Counted from the first letter of the stretch, positions 42,558 through 52,562 are shown. The stretch is DNA of 56,062 bases from Mariniphaga sp. (GCA_019429205.1 JAHYIT010000018.1:1-56062); one strand, 5' to 3'. The notes: generated by a model from the letters alone, not told the origin. Made by a program: numbers and translations.

Positions 42558-45500
42558 ATGATTAAAAAAATCAGGGTTTTATTAGTAGCACTCATTATTT
42601 CATCAGCTACTATAGTGCAAGCACAGGTAACCACATCCAGTATGAGTGGGCGTGTTACTGATGCTGAAGGAATTGTGATAGGTGCGACGGTGATTGCCAC
42701 ACACGAACCTTCAGGAACAACTTATGGTACTGTAACCAACATGGAAGGGCGATTCAACCTGAACGGTATGCGTGTAGGCGGACCTTATACCGTTGAAATT
42801 TCTTTCATTGGATATGGTAAAAGCACTACGAACAACGTTACGTTGAGCCTGGGTGAAAACTATGTAATGAATGTTGTACTCTCAGAAGAATCATTATCAT
42901 TAGATGAGATTCTTGTTACGGCAACCCGCACAAAATTCTCTACTGAGAAAACCGGAGCAGTGACCAATATCACAAACAGTCAGATAGATAATTTGCCTAC
43001 AGTAAGCCGTAGCATTATGGACGTTACCCGCCTTTCTCCTTATGGAGGTAATGGTATGAGTTTTGTCGGGACAGATGGCCGTACGGCCAATTTTACGGTG
43101 GATGGAGCTAATTTCAACAATAACTTTGGTTTGAGTTCTGCGCTTCCTGGTGGGGGTAACCCAATCTCCATTGAAGCCATTGAAGAATTACAGGTTGTAA
43201 TCGCACCATACGATGTGCGTCAAACGAACTTTATTGGTGGTGGTGTGAACGCTATTACAAAATCGGGTACCAACACCTTCAAAGCCAGCGCTTACACTTA
43301 TCACAGAAATGAAAACTTACGCGGTGATGCTGTTAATGGTCAACAAATCCAGGGAGCGCGTGAGAAAGACCGTAATACAACTTACGGTTTTACGATGGGA
43401 GGTCCAATTATCAAAAACAAGCTCTTCTTTTTCGTAAATGGTGAAATGGCTAAAACACCAACCATTGCCAATCGCTGGAGACCTTCAACCGATGGTGTTG
43501 CTGATCCGGACAATTATATATCCCGCACAACAGAAAACGATCTTAAGAGGGTTTCTGATTTTGTAAGAAGTGAATATGGCTACGAAACAGGATCTTACAC
43601 AAATTTCCCGGCAGACGAAAGCAATCATAAACTACTTGCCCGTTTGGACTGGAATATCTCAAACAAACATCGTCTGGCTTTACGTTATAATTACACGAAA
43701 AACCTGTCATGGAGATCTCCCAATGCTACTTCTATGGACGGGGGTACCCGCGTGTCGGAGGCAAGAATGTCACAAGCCTCCATGTCATTTGCAAACTCGA
43801 TGTATTCGATGGACAACCTCGTTCATTCATACTCTTTCGACCTGAACAGTCGTCTGTCGGATAACGTATCCAACCAATTTCTGGCCACATTTTCAAAACT
43901 TGATGATATTCGCGGAACCAATTCAACCGAATTTCCTTTCATTGACATTTTGAAAGATGAACAAGCCTATTTGTCTTTGGGGTATGAACTTTTCACCTGG
44001 AACAACGGTGTGCATAACAATGTGTTGAATATCAAAGATGAGTTGACCTACTATTTGGGCAATCACAAAGTTGTTGGTGGTGTTGCATACGAATATAAGA
44101 TGGCAGATAACTCCTACATGCGTAACGGTACCGGATACTATCGCTACTCCAGTCTTAATGAGTTCTTAAACGGAGGGGTGCCTGAAATTGTTAACTTAAC
44201 CTATGGTTACGATGGTGAAACTAATCCTGCAGCTCGTGTAAGAACCAATAAGATTGGCGTTTACGGACAGGATGATTGGAGTATAAGTGAAAAATTCAAA
44301 CTTTCATACGGTCTTCGTATCGATGGACTTTTCTTCAATAATGATGACTTGATGACGAACAAGGCAATTTACGAGATTGATTATTCCGGTCGTAATATTG
44401 ACACTGGTAAATGGCCTTCTGCCAGCGTCATCATCTCTCCCCGTGTAGGTTTTGTATGGGATACTTACGGAGACAATAGCCTGAAAGTTCGCGGTGGTAC
44501 CGGTCTTTTCTCAGGAAACCTGCCGCTTGTATTCTTCACCAATATGCCAACCAACGGTGGCATGGTACAATATCAGGCACAAATAAATGCTGCAAACGCT
44601 GCAAAAAATGGTTTCTCAATGGATGAGTTTGCCGGCGGCCTAGTAAAGGATGCCAACGGAAATGCCAACATCTCTGCGCTTTACAACAAATTGGCGTCAT
44701 TGGGTTATCCTACAACCATTTCACCCGAAGACGGGACAGTCCCTTCAGCTATTGCAGCTGTAGATCCCAATTTTAAAATGCCACAAGTTTGGAAAACGTC
44801 GCTTGCTGTTGACTATGCATTCCTTACATCTTTTCCACTGTCTGTAACGGTAGAAGGAATCTTCAACAAAACCATCAACGGTGTTTCTATCTCTGACTGG
44901 AGTATTCCATCTGTAGGTGGTTTTGCCCGTTTCAACGGTGTTGACAATCGTCCGGTTTATCCCGATGGTTATCGTACCGGCACAAAGGCATTTGTACTGG
45001 AGAACACCAGCCGCGGTTATGGCTGGTCAGGCAACATCACTCTCAATGCCCAACCAACAGAAATGATCAGCCTGATGGCTGCCTATACACACACAGTTGC
45101 CAAAGATGTTACCGGTATGCCCGGATCGAATGCAGAATCTGCATTTACATACGTTCCTACAGTAGAAGGTCCTAACCACATTAAACTGCACAATTCACAA
45201 TACACCACACCCGATCGTCTTGTGGCTGCAATTACTGCACACGACAAGAGCGGTAATCACTATAGCTTTATCTATGAAGGATGGCACGGTGGTGCAAACT
45301 ACTCCTTCATGACTGTGAACGACATCAACGGTGACGGGTACAACTACGATGCAATCTATGTACCTACTGACGATGAGGTGGCAAACAATCAATACCGCTT
45401 TGTTTCGGAAGATGACAAAACACGTTTCATGGACTATGTTCATGCCAATGATTATTTGAAAAATCAACAAGGCAAGTATGCAGAAGCCTACAGCGTTTAC

Positions 45501-45824
45501 TCTCCCTGGGTACATCGCGTGGACTTCAGCTACAAACATGATTTTGCTCTTAATGCAGGTAATAACCAACACAAGCTGCAACTTAGCTTTGATGTCAAAA
45601 ACGTAATGAACCTGTTCAATTCCAGTTGGGGTGTAGGTAAATATTTGAACCCGGAAATTGGTTCAGAAGCGCGTATCCTCAGATATGAAGGCGTTGATGC
45701 TGACGGTGTGGCTACATTCTCTACACCCTCTTCCATCCATGGCAATACCCAAACATTCACTCCAAGCTACTCATTGGGTCAAACCTGGTATGCTTCTATT
45801 GGTATCAAGTATATTTTCAACTAA
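42558..45824 (+). CDS. Oar-like TonB-dependent receptor
   Basis: A 1088-residue outer-membrane receptor. A signal peptide (1-22, ending IVQAQ) is followed by a carboxypeptidase-regulatory-like domain (SGRVTDAEGIVIGATVIATH, about 30-115), a plug domain (ILVTATRTKFSTEKTGAVTN to about 260) and a C-terminal beta-barrel of about 800 residues ending in aromatic IGIKYIFN. The layout matches Oar/OmpA-related TonB receptors rather than SusC, as no SusD gene is adjacent. TonB energises import of bulky substrates. The two downstream genes (BACON/OB lipoprotein and secreted nuclease) suggest DNA fragments or nucleotides as cargo, which is inference. Confidence 0.92.
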   Translation: MIKKIRVLLVALIISSATIVQAQVTTSSMSGRVTDAEGIVIGATVIATHEPSGTTYGTVTNMEGRFNLNGMRVGGPYTVEISFIGYGKSTTNNVTLSLGENYVMNVVLSEESLSLDEILVTATRTKFSTEKTGAVTNITNSQIDNLPTVSRSIMDVTRLSPYGGNGMSFVGTDGRTANFTVDGANFNNNFGLSSALPGGGNPISIEAIEELQVVIAPYDVRQTNFIGGGVNAITKSGTNTFKASAYTYHRNENLRGDAVNGQQIQGAREKDRNTTYGFTMGGPIIKNKLFFFVNGEMAKTPTIANRWRPSTDGVADPDNYISRTTENDLKRVSDFVRSEYGYETGSYTNFPADESNHKLLARLDWNISNKHRLALRYNYTKNLSWRSPNATSMDGGTRVSEARMSQASMSFANSMYSMDNLVHSYSFDLNSRLSDNVSNQFLATFSKLDDIRGTNSTEFPFIDILKDEQAYLSLGYELFTWNNGVHNNVLNIKDELTYYLGNHKVVGGVAYEYKMADNSYMRNGTGYYRYSSLNEFLNGGVPEIVNLTYGYDGETNPAARVRTNKIGVYGQDDWSISEKFKLSYGLRIDGLFFNNDDLMTNKAIYEIDYSGRNIDTGKWPSASVIISPRVGFVWDTYGDNSLKVRGGTGLFSGNLPLVFFTNMPTNGGMVQYQAQINAANAAKNGFSMDEFAGGLVKDANGNANISALYNKLASLGYPTTISPEDGTVPSAIAAVDPNFKMPQVWKTSLAVDYAFLTSFPLSVTVEGIFNKTINGVSISDWSIPSVGGFARFNGVDNRPVYPDGYRTGTKAFVLENTSRGYGWSGNITLNAQPTEMISLMAAYTHTVAKDVTGMPGSNAESAFTYVPTVEGPNHIKLHNSQYTTPDRLVAAITAHDKSGNHYSFIYEGWHGGANYSFMTVNDINGDGYNYDAIYVPTDDEVANNQYRFVSEDDKTRFMDYVHANDYLKNQQGKYAEAYSVYSPWVHRVDFSYKHDFALNAGNNQHKLQLSFDVKNVMNLFNSSWGVGKYLNPEIGSEARILRYEGVDADGVATFSTPSSIHGNTQTFTPSYSLGQTWYASIGIKYIFN

Positions 45825-45841
45825 TTAAAAGTATAGACAAG

Positions 45842-47356
45842 ATGAAATTAAAATATTTATTTCCATTTTTCTTCGCAACGGTTGCCCTGATGACAAGTTG
45901 TGCCGATGAAGAAGTTATGACCTTGCTTGATGAAATTCGGGTATCATCGTCATACGTTGCTATTCCGGAGGAGGGCGGTTCTTCAACCATTACTGTAACG
46001 GCTCAGGATAGCTGGACAATAGAGAAGGTAACTACAGAGAAAGATGAGGTTGAGTGGTTAACTATCTCTTCAGCTTCAGGAAGTGCCGGTGAGACAGAAC
46101 TGACATTTTCTGCTCCAGCTGCCATAGATGGTCGTACAGCAGAGGCTCTGCTTCACAGTGGAGGCAAAACACAGAGAATTAACATCATCCAGGGGTTGGC
46201 GAAAATATCTGAAGTTACAGCAGCTGAAGTGAATGCAGGTCCCGACGGAAAAACTTTCCGTGTAACAGGTGTTTGTACTTCCATTGTAAATACCTTATAT
46301 GGCAACTGGTATTTAACGGATGAAACGGGGACTGTGTATATATACGGTACGCTTGACGCAAAGGGCGCAACAAGAAATTTCCTGAGTCTTGGACTTGAAG
46401 TTGGAGATGAAGTAACGATTGAAGGACCAAAGTCATCTTACCAGGGAAATCCTCAAATGGTGGATGTCACGGTTATCCAAATCAACAAGTCACTTATAAA
46501 AGTAGATTCTGTTGAAAACCAGGCACTTCCCATCGAAGGGGGTGAATTCATCGCATACCTTACCAGCAAAGGACAAGGCGTATCTGTTGATATCCCTGAA
46601 GATGCCAAGTCATGGTTGTCAATTTCGTCTATTGAATCGGCAGGCGAAGAAGTAGTTGTGAAGTTCAATGCCGCTGCCAATACCGGTGGAGACCGTGGAA
46701 CTACTCTCATATTCCGCACCACCGACGGCTCAAAAAACTACAGCACAGAAACAACGCTGACTCAAAAAGGAGCGATTCTGGAAGTACCTATTTCAGAGTT
46801 TCTTGCCGCTGAGGTTGGTAATACGCAATATCGATTGACAGGTGTTATTATCAACATTGCCAATACCAAATATGGCAATTTATACCTGAGGGATTTCTCC
46901 GGAGAAACCTATGTGTATGGTATTCAGGATTTCCAGGAAAAAGGATTGAAAGAGGGTGACATCATTACAATAGTTGGAAAACGTGCCGCATACAATGGTT
47001 CTCCTCAGGTGGGTTCTGCCGTGTTGGAAAGCGTGATTCCCGTAACTGCTGCTACCATTGCCGAGGTGCTCACCAAACCCGATTCCAGCCAGGATTACTT
47101 TCTGGTAACCGGTGAAATTACTTCAATAGCCAACGATACATACGGTAATCTTTATTTGAAAGATGGCGACAGTGAGATCTACCTCTATGGCTGTTATCCG
47201 GGTTATGGTGCAACCGGAGATGCCAGAAAATACCTGTTGGCTGATAAAGGCATTCAAGTTGGAGACAAACTGACAGTTATTGCAACGAAGGGCTCATATA
47301 ATGGAGTACCTCAACTTGCACATGGTATTTATTTCAGCCACGAAAGTGCAGAATAA
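45842..47356 (+). CDS. BACON/OB-fold surface lipoprotein
   Basis: A 504-residue lipoprotein (signal ending LMTSC, so Cys near 20). A BACON-type beta-domain (SVSSSYVAIPEEGG-like; VEWLTISSASGSAGETELTF, about 30-112) is followed by an OB-fold-like domain (VTGVCTSIVNTLYGNWYLTDE). A second BACON (SWLSISSIESAGEEVVVKF) and two further OB-like domains (LTGVIINIANTKYGNLYLRD; VTGEITSIANDTYGNLYLKD) follow. OB modules of this kind resemble DUF5689. It probably binds the ligand of the adjacent TonB receptor, which ends 17 bases upstream. The ligand is unknown. Confidence 0.82.
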   Translation: MKLKYLFPFFFATVALMTSCADEEVMTLLDEIRVSSSYVAIPEEGGSSTITVTAQDSWTIEKVTTEKDEVEWLTISSASGSAGETELTFSAPAAIDGRTAEALLHSGGKTQRINIIQGLAKISEVTAAEVNAGPDGKTFRVTGVCTSIVNTLYGNWYLTDETGTVYIYGTLDAKGATRNFLSLGLEVGDEVTIEGPKSSYQGNPQMVDVTVIQINKSLIKVDSVENQALPIEGGEFIAYLTSKGQGVSVDIPEDAKSWLSISSIESAGEEVVVKFNAAANTGGDRGTTLIFRTTDGSKNYSTETTLTQKGAILEVPISEFLAAEVGNTQYRLTGVIINIANTKYGNLYLRDFSGETYVYGIQDFQEKGLKEGDIITIVGKRAAYNGSPQVGSAVLESVIPVTAATIAEVLTKPDSSQDYFLVTGEITSIANDTYGNLYLKDGDSEIYLYGCYPGYGATGDARKYLLADKGIQVGDKLTVIATKGSYNGVPQLAHGIYFSHESAE

Positions 47357-47427
47357 GTAATTGGAAACCATAAGCTATAAGCAATGTAATATCTTTCCAT
47401 TGTTAACTTAATGGAGTAATTTAAAAA

Positions 47428-47465
47428 AGAGGCTGTTTCACATGGTTGAGACAGCCTCTGTTTTT
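47428..47465 (+). terminator. rho-independent terminator
   Basis: AGAGGCTGT (47428-47436) pairs perfectly with ACAGCCTCT (47451-47459); the stem extends inward with weaker pairs, followed by G and TTTTT. It separates the receptor/lipoprotein pair from the nuclease gene. Confidence 0.85.
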
Positions 47466-47504
47466 CGTATTTTTACGAAAGGGATTTCAAATTTTATTTA
47501 AATA

Positions 47505-49400
47505 ATGAAAACAATAAATGTCTGGTTCTCTGTTATACTTTTCTTCTTGTGGCACAGTGTATTCTCACAACCGATGGGTTACTACAACGGAACGGAGAAT
47601 TTAACTGGCGGGGAACTAAAAAAAGCGTTACACGAAATTATTAAAGATCATGTTGATTTTTCATATTACCGTACCGGTCAAATTATAAATTATTCAGATT
47701 CTGATCCGGCCAACCCGGAAAATGTAATTTTGTTCTATCTTCAGGAATCGAGGGATGCCAGTATGTATGGCATGGGTGGCGATTACATTAACAGGGAGCA
47801 TGTTTGGGCAAAATCGCACGGATATTTTTCCGAAATTCGTCCGATGGACAGCGATGTCCATAATCTTCGGCCCGCTGATGCATCGGTTAACGAAGACCGG
47901 GGAAATAAAGATTTTGATAATGTCAGGCCAAACGGAACACAGCACCATGAAGCCACTGAATGTTGGTTTACAGAATGGGCCTGGGAACCCGGGCCAGCCA
48001 CAAAAGGACAAGTGGCCCGTATCTTATTTTATATGGCTACCCGTTACGAAGATGCAGACCTTGAAATTGATCTCGAACTGGTAGATAAAATCAATACTTT
48101 TCCTCTGCCGGAACATGGTAAACTTTCAACTTTAATTGAATGGAATAACCAATACCCACCTTCCGATTTTGAACGGCGAAGGAATGAACGAATTTATCAG
48201 ATTCAGCAAAACCGGAATCCATTTGTTGATAATCCTGAATTTGCAAATTTAATCTGGAATGAAAAAAGCATTGAAAAATTCCAATTTTCTGATTTGAAAA
48301 TGATACCGGAAAAACCCGGGGTTACCGATATTGCAAACATTTCGCTGAGAATTGCATCAGAATCAGAACCAGACAGTGTAATTTTATATTGGGGAAATTC
48401 CTTTGATTCGACACAAAGTAGGATTCCTTTAATTTCAGGTTCAGAAAAATATTTCAACACGGTTTCTTTTTCAAATATGCAAGCCGGCGAAATCATTTAT
48501 TTCCTTTTCAAAGCATTTTCAGTAAACGATACTTCTGTTTTTAGAGGAAGTTATATCTTTCCGGAAAATATAACTGCGGAACAAATTACACCTATTCAAA
48601 ATATACAGGGACCAGGTACTGAAAGCCCTTTTTTTGGGCAACAAGTAATTGTAACAGGTAGAATTACTGCTAATTTTGATAACACGTTTTACATTCAGGA
48701 TGCAACTTCTGAAAGAAGTGGAATCTGCGTATATAATTCGCTGAAAACAGGTAAGGTAGGCGACAGTGTTGTAGTACGTGGAAAAGTTACAGAATATTCT
48801 ACGTTAACTGAATTAACGGATATTGATTACTTCTATAATTTTGGAAACAATAAAATTATTGAACCCGTTACAATCAGCACGGGCCAGCTTAACGAAGATT
48901 TTGAAGGTATGCTGGTAAAACTTGAAAACGTAACTTTTGCAGATGGCGGTTCAAGAATACAAAGTACCAATTCTGTTTATTCTTTCTTTGATGAAGCGGG
49001 TCAAGGTGTACTTTATTCTGACCGAAATGGAAGACTCCCGGGGAAAAAACTTCCGGAGGACCGAACTACTATTATTGGAATTGTTTCACAATACCAGGGA
49101 GTTTATCAATTACTGGCGCGCGAAATTGCTGATCTTACCATGGCAACTAATGCAACCAGGCAACATGAATTAAAACAAGATGTTTCCATTTACCCAAATC
49201 CTGCCAGTAGCCAGCTTTTCTTAAATACTAATTTGGTTATTAAATCAGTCGTTATTTATTCAGTCAGAGGAGAATTAAAGCTTCTTAAAACCGGCAACAT
49301 TAAGAATATCGATGTTTCAGGATTACAAAACGGAATGTACTTTTTAAGGATTCAAACCAATCTGGATGAATTCATTCATAAAAAATTCCTGGTTCAGTAA
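47505..49400 (+). CDS. secreted endonuclease I with T9SS sorting tail
   Basis: A 631-residue secreted protein. After a signal peptide (about 1-22), residues about 30-250 form an endonuclease I domain (PF04231-like) with NREHVWAKSHG, DVHNLRPADASVN and NRPNG-like elements, including the His and Asn of the metal-dependent nuclease site. An OB-fold domain (VTGRITANFDNTFYIQDATS) spans about 380-510. The last 75 residues (IYPNPASSQLFLNTN...FLRIQTN) are a type A T9SS C-terminal domain, which directs export across the outer membrane. It cleaves DNA or RNA outside the cell. The OB module echoes those in the upstream lipoprotein, supporting a joint function. Confidence 0.88.
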   Translation: MKTINVWFSVILFFLWHSVFSQPMGYYNGTENLTGGELKKALHEIIKDHVDFSYYRTGQIINYSDSDPANPENVILFYLQESRDASMYGMGGDYINREHVWAKSHGYFSEIRPMDSDVHNLRPADASVNEDRGNKDFDNVRPNGTQHHEATECWFTEWAWEPGPATKGQVARILFYMATRYEDADLEIDLELVDKINTFPLPEHGKLSTLIEWNNQYPPSDFERRRNERIYQIQQNRNPFVDNPEFANLIWNEKSIEKFQFSDLKMIPEKPGVTDIANISLRIASESEPDSVILYWGNSFDSTQSRIPLISGSEKYFNTVSFSNMQAGEIIYFLFKAFSVNDTSVFRGSYIFPENITAEQITPIQNIQGPGTESPFFGQQVIVTGRITANFDNTFYIQDATSERSGICVYNSLKTGKVGDSVVVRGKVTEYSTLTELTDIDYFYNFGNNKIIEPVTISTGQLNEDFEGMLVKLENVTFADGGSRIQSTNSVYSFFDEAGQGVLYSDRNGRLPGKKLPEDRTTIIGIVSQYQGVYQLLAREIADLTMATNATRQHELKQDVSIYPNPASSQLFLNTNLVIKSVVIYSVRGELKLLKTGNIKNIDVSGLQNGMYFLRIQTNLDEFIHKKFLVQ

Positions 49401-49430
49401 AAATACGATTGGTTGATAGATAGAATACTA

Positions 49431-49619
49431 TTATTGATTCAAATCCATTTTTTTCATGGGTTTTATCACCACCTCCTCGCCGCAGGAAGGGCAGAGGTAA
49501 ATTTCGCAACCGGTGCAGGCAAAGCAATTGCTGCAAAACCGGTCAACATCGAGGTTTGAAAAAGTGAAACTACAATTTTTGCAGGTGTAGGTTTTTTCTT
49601 TTTTGCCGCCTTCTATCAT
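49431..49619 (-). CDS. 62-residue double zinc-ribbon protein
   Basis: A tiny protein with eight cysteines in four pairs: C13/C16, C29/C32, C35/C38 and C43/C46, a layout able to hold two zinc ions. It is not a known family to me. The gene starts one base after the metal-transporter permease stop, so it is the fourth gene of the Znu-type operon and may sense, store or deliver zinc. Start ATG at 49617-49619. Confidence 0.75.
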   Translation of the reverse strand: MIEGGKKEKTYTCKNCSFTFSNLDVDRFCSNCFACTGCEIYLCPSCGEEVVIKPMKKMDLNQ

Positions 49620-49620
49620 T

Positions 49621-50430
49621 TTAAAAGAAATGTTTGTATAACCGTGTTATGGCAAAAACAACAACAAGTGTGAAAATGATGGTTGCTCCTGACGGAATAT
49701 CCATAAAATAGGAAATAAACAAGCCCGCCATAGTTCCTAAAAAAGCAATAACTGAAGAAAGAATCAGCAGGTTTTTGAAATTATTGGTGAACAGGTTTGC
49801 AGTGGCCTGCGGAATGGTTAACAGCGAAAGAATCAGAATTATCCCAACTACCCTGATATTTAGTACAACGGTTAAAGCAATCAAGGTAATGGTCAGGTAG
49901 TTAAAAAGTGCAACAGGCAATCCGGCTGCGCGTGCAAACTCTTCATCGAAAGCGATGTAAAGAATCTTCCTGAAAAAAACCGAAAAGAAAAAGATAATCA
50001 CCACATTAAGTACAAACATCCATATAAGTTCTGAAATGGTAACCGTGAGGATGTTCCCGAAAAGATAACTCATCAGATTTGGCGTGTAGCCCGGGGTCAT
50101 AAAAACGAAAATAATGCCAAGGGCCATACCAAACGACCAGAAAATGGCAATTGACGAATCTTCGCGCACTTTGGCCACCGTTGTAATAAACTGAATTCCC
50201 AAAGCTGCTCCAACTGCAAAAATTACCGCTCCAACCAACGGGTTGAATCCCAGTAAAAATGCCAGCCCGATTCCGCCAAACGAAGCATGCGTAATTCCCC
50301 CGCTGATAAAAACTATTCGCCGGGAAACAATATAACTTCCCACAATACCACACGAAATGCTGGCAAAAATGGCGGCAAGAAATGCCTTCTGAAAAAATTC
50401 GTAAGCGAAAAGTTCGATAAAGGTGCTCAT
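49621..50430 (-). CDS. znuB: zinc/manganese ABC transporter permease (ZnuB-like)
   Basis: A 269-residue ABC-3 permease with about eight hydrophobic segments (AIFASISCGIVGSYIVSRRI at about 20-39 is the family start) and the coupling stretch near FDEEFARAAGLPVALFNY. It forms the membrane channel for divalent metal uptake, working with the ATPase encoded one base upstream and the lipoprotein receptor. Metal specificity (Zn or Mn) cannot be set from the permease alone. Confidence 0.9.
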   Translation of the reverse strand: MSTFIELFAYEFFQKAFLAAIFASISCGIVGSYIVSRRIVFISGGITHASFGGIGLAFLLGFNPLVGAVIFAVGAALGIQFITTVAKVREDSSIAIFWSFGMALGIIFVFMTPGYTPNLMSYLFGNILTVTISELIWMFVLNVVIIFFFSVFFRKILYIAFDEEFARAAGLPVALFNYLTITLIALTVVLNIRVVGIILILSLLTIPQATANLFTNNFKNLLILSSVIAFLGTMAGLFISYFMDIPSGATIIFTLVVVFAITRLYKHFF

Positions 50431-50431
50431 A

Positions 50432-51178
50432 TTAATGATGATGTTTTAAAACCGTATGTGGAATTTCGCCATGAGTTATCAGTTTAATGGGGCAGTTGTA
50501 ACTGTTCAATTGTTCCTGTGTAATAATATTGTTGGGGTGGTAATGCAGTTCGCTGTTTACGCAGGCAATGGTTTTCACATAGGTTGAAATGGTGCCCACA
50601 TCATGCGAAACCAGCACAATGGCCATGTGGTTGTTTAAAAGCCTGAGTTTTTCATACAATTCCCCTTCAAAACGGTTGTCCACAAAAGTGTCGGGTTCAT
50701 CGAGGATGAGGATTTTGGGGTCGCTTAACAAAGCCCGGCATAAAAATACGCGCTGCATTTGTCCGCCCGAAAGTTCGCCAATGGCTTTGTTTCTGATGTT
50801 TGCAATGCCCATTTCAACAAGCAGTTCTTCTGTTTTTTTTCTGATATCGGCTTCGGTAACCGATTTGGTATTTTTCATGAGCGAACCTGAACGAACCACA
50901 TCAAAAACTGTGATGGGAAAGTTACGGTCCATGTGTTTTACCTGGGGCAAATAGCCTATTGGTTTTTTTTGCCCGTTAATGTCTTTTCTGAATAAAATTT
51001 TACCAGACATTGGTTTAAGCAATCCCAATATGGCTTTTAGCAATGTTGTTTTTCCCCCGCCATTGGGGCCGATTACCCCCAAAAAATCATTTTCATAAAT
51101 TTCGAGGTTTACGTTTTGTAAAACCGGCACTTTATCGTAACCAAGGGTCAGGTTTTGTATTTTTATTAAAGGCTCCAT
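50432..51178 (-). CDS. znuC: metal ABC transporter ATPase (ZnuC-like)
   Basis: A 248-residue ATPase with Walker A GPNGGGKTT, Q-loop GYLPQVKHM, signature LSGGQMQR, Walker B ILILDEPDTFVD and H-loop SHDVG. The C-terminal tail ends in HGEIPHTVLKHHH, a histidine-rich end that may bind metal. It energises uptake of zinc or manganese. It shares one base with the receptor gene and is separated by one base from the permease gene. Confidence 0.93.
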   Translation of the reverse strand: MEPLIKIQNLTLGYDKVPVLQNVNLEIYENDFLGVIGPNGGGKTTLLKAILGLLKPMSGKILFRKDINGQKKPIGYLPQVKHMDRNFPITVFDVVRSGSLMKNTKSVTEADIRKKTEELLVEMGIANIRNKAIGELSGGQMQRVFLCRALLSDPKILILDEPDTFVDNRFEGELYEKLRLLNNHMAIVLVSHDVGTISTYVKTIACVNSELHYHPNNIITQEQLNSYNCPIKLITHGEIPHTVLKHHH

Positions 51179-52050
51179 TAAAAATTAGCTATAAAAATAT
51201 TGGTCATTTCCCGCAGGTTTTCTTCCCATTCTGGATTAAGTGGCCTGACTTCTATTACCTTACCTTTTATTTCTTCGGCAAAAACACGGGCATGGTCGCG
51301 GTCAAATTCACTTTGAATATAAATAACCCCAATGTTTTCTTTGCGGGCAAGCTCAACAACACGGGCCATGTGCTGAGGGGTGGGTTCCTTACCACCCGAT
51401 TCCAGCGAGTGTTGCTGCAAACCATAATCGCGGGCAAAATAAGACAGGCTGGGGTGAAATGTAATAAACGACCTGCCTTGGTAATCTTTTAATGCATTTC
51501 TTAAATCCACATCCAACTGGTCAATCTCTTTTACAAAGTGCATGTAATTCCCTTTGTATTCTGAGGCTTTTTCAGGATTTATTCCGCTCAGAATTTCTGT
51601 AATTTTTCCCGACATTTGTTTCACCAGTCTGGGCGAAAGCCAGGTGTGCGGGTCAATTCCACCCACGTGAACGTGATCGCCATGTTGAACTCCTTCTTCC
51701 TGGATCAGATCCAGTCCTTGCGAAAGATTTATCACCTGCATGTTACTGTTCAACTCCTTAACTTTATCCTGCCATGATAGTTCGAACCCAATGTATCCGA
51801 TACGGAACCAGACATCGGCGCGCGATATGTCTTTGAGTTGCGAAGGTAAAAGTGAATAAGATTCCGGGCTTGCTCCGTGGGGAACAAGAACCTGTAAATC
51901 AAAATCGTCTCCGGCAATTTTTTTCACAAATGTTTTTTGCGGAAGTATGCTCACAATAACCACCGGTTTTTCCTGGCTGTTTTTATTTTTGTTTGAACTG
52001 CATGAAAATAACAGAACAGTAACCGAAATAAGTATAAAAATTTGTTTCAT
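51178..52050 (-). CDS. znuA: metal-binding lipoprotein receptor (ZnuA-like)
   Basis: A 290-residue cluster A-I substrate-binding lipoprotein (signal and lipobox LLFSC, Cys about 16). Metal-ligand regions are visible: HGDHVHVGGIDPHTWLSP with the loop histidines, FHPSLSYFARDYGL and the later Asp/Glu. The His-rich HGDHVHVG loop favours zinc over manganese. I chose ATG 52048-52050 (MKQIFILISVTVLLFSC) over a TTG 45 bases upstream. First gene of the Znu operon. Confidence 0.92.
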   Translation of the reverse strand: MKQIFILISVTVLLFSCSSNKNKNSQEKPVVIVSILPQKTFVKKIAGDDFDLQVLVPHGASPESYSLLPSQLKDISRADVWFRIGYIGFELSWQDKVKELNSNMQVINLSQGLDLIQEEGVQHGDHVHVGGIDPHTWLSPRLVKQMSGKITEILSGINPEKASEYKGNYMHFVKEIDQLDVDLRNALKDYQGRSFITFHPSLSYFARDYGLQQHSLESGGKEPTPQHMARVVELARKENIGVIYIQSEFDRDHARVFAEEIKGKVIEVRPLNPEWEENLREMTNIFIANF

Positions 52051-52103
52051 TATTGTTTTTTTTCTGAATTTGACCTGTAAAACAAACCGCTGCAAAATTA
52101 GTT

Positions 52104-52382
52104 TTATACTTTCATTTTTTTTACTTTGATTTGGTTTTTTGGCGGAACGGGATCATAACCATGCGTTCCCCAGGGATTACATTTTGCAATTCGCCGTGTA
52201 GCCAGCCAAAAGCCTTTAAATGGCCCATGAATTTTAATGGCCTGAACTGCATACTCAGAACATGACGGAATATGCCGGCAACTGGCCGGAGTTAAAGGCG
52301 AAATGGCATATTTATAAAAATAGACAGTCACCAGAAGTATCCACCCAATTATTTTTAATATAAAACGAAATATCCTATGCAT
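52104..52382 (-). CDS. yidD: membrane protein insertion efficiency factor YidD
   Basis: A 92-residue YidD protein. It has an amphipathic N-terminus and the family signature CRHIPSCSEYAVQAIKIHG followed by GFWLATRRIAKCNPW. It helps YidC insert membrane proteins. Its usual partners (rnpA, yidC, oxaA) are absent here; it stands alone before the Znu operon. Confidence 0.93.
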   Translation of the reverse strand: MHRIFRFILKIIGWILLVTVYFYKYAISPLTPASCRHIPSCSEYAVQAIKIHGPFKGFWLATRRIAKCNPWGTHGYDPVPPKNQIKVKKMKV

Positions 52383-52562
52383 CCCTGAAAATCATCTTAT
52401 TCCCGTAAAAATAACTATTAAAAATGGTTCTTGTTTGAATTCAGAATAAATTGGAGCAAAAACGATTGATTTTCCGGCAGAATTGTATAATATTTTTAAA
52501 TTTGTCCTGCCGGGTTTTTAATTTTTTTAAAATCAAAATTTGAAATTATAAAATATCATATA
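52383..52562. other. divergent interval, YidD and ROK kinase
   Basis: About 180 bases between divergent genes, AT-rich. It contains one good -7 element for the ROK gene (52497-52504). No other feature is seen. Confidence 0.4.
52497..52504 (+). promoter_or_regulatory. -7 element before the ROK kinase
   Basis: TAAATTTG matches TAnnTTTG and lies 58 bases before the ATG. The -33 element is not clear. Confidence 0.4.

Noticed and set aside
45195-45581. 128-codon frame antisense to the receptor barrel
   Set aside because: No recognisable domain and lies entirely in a real gene on the other strand.
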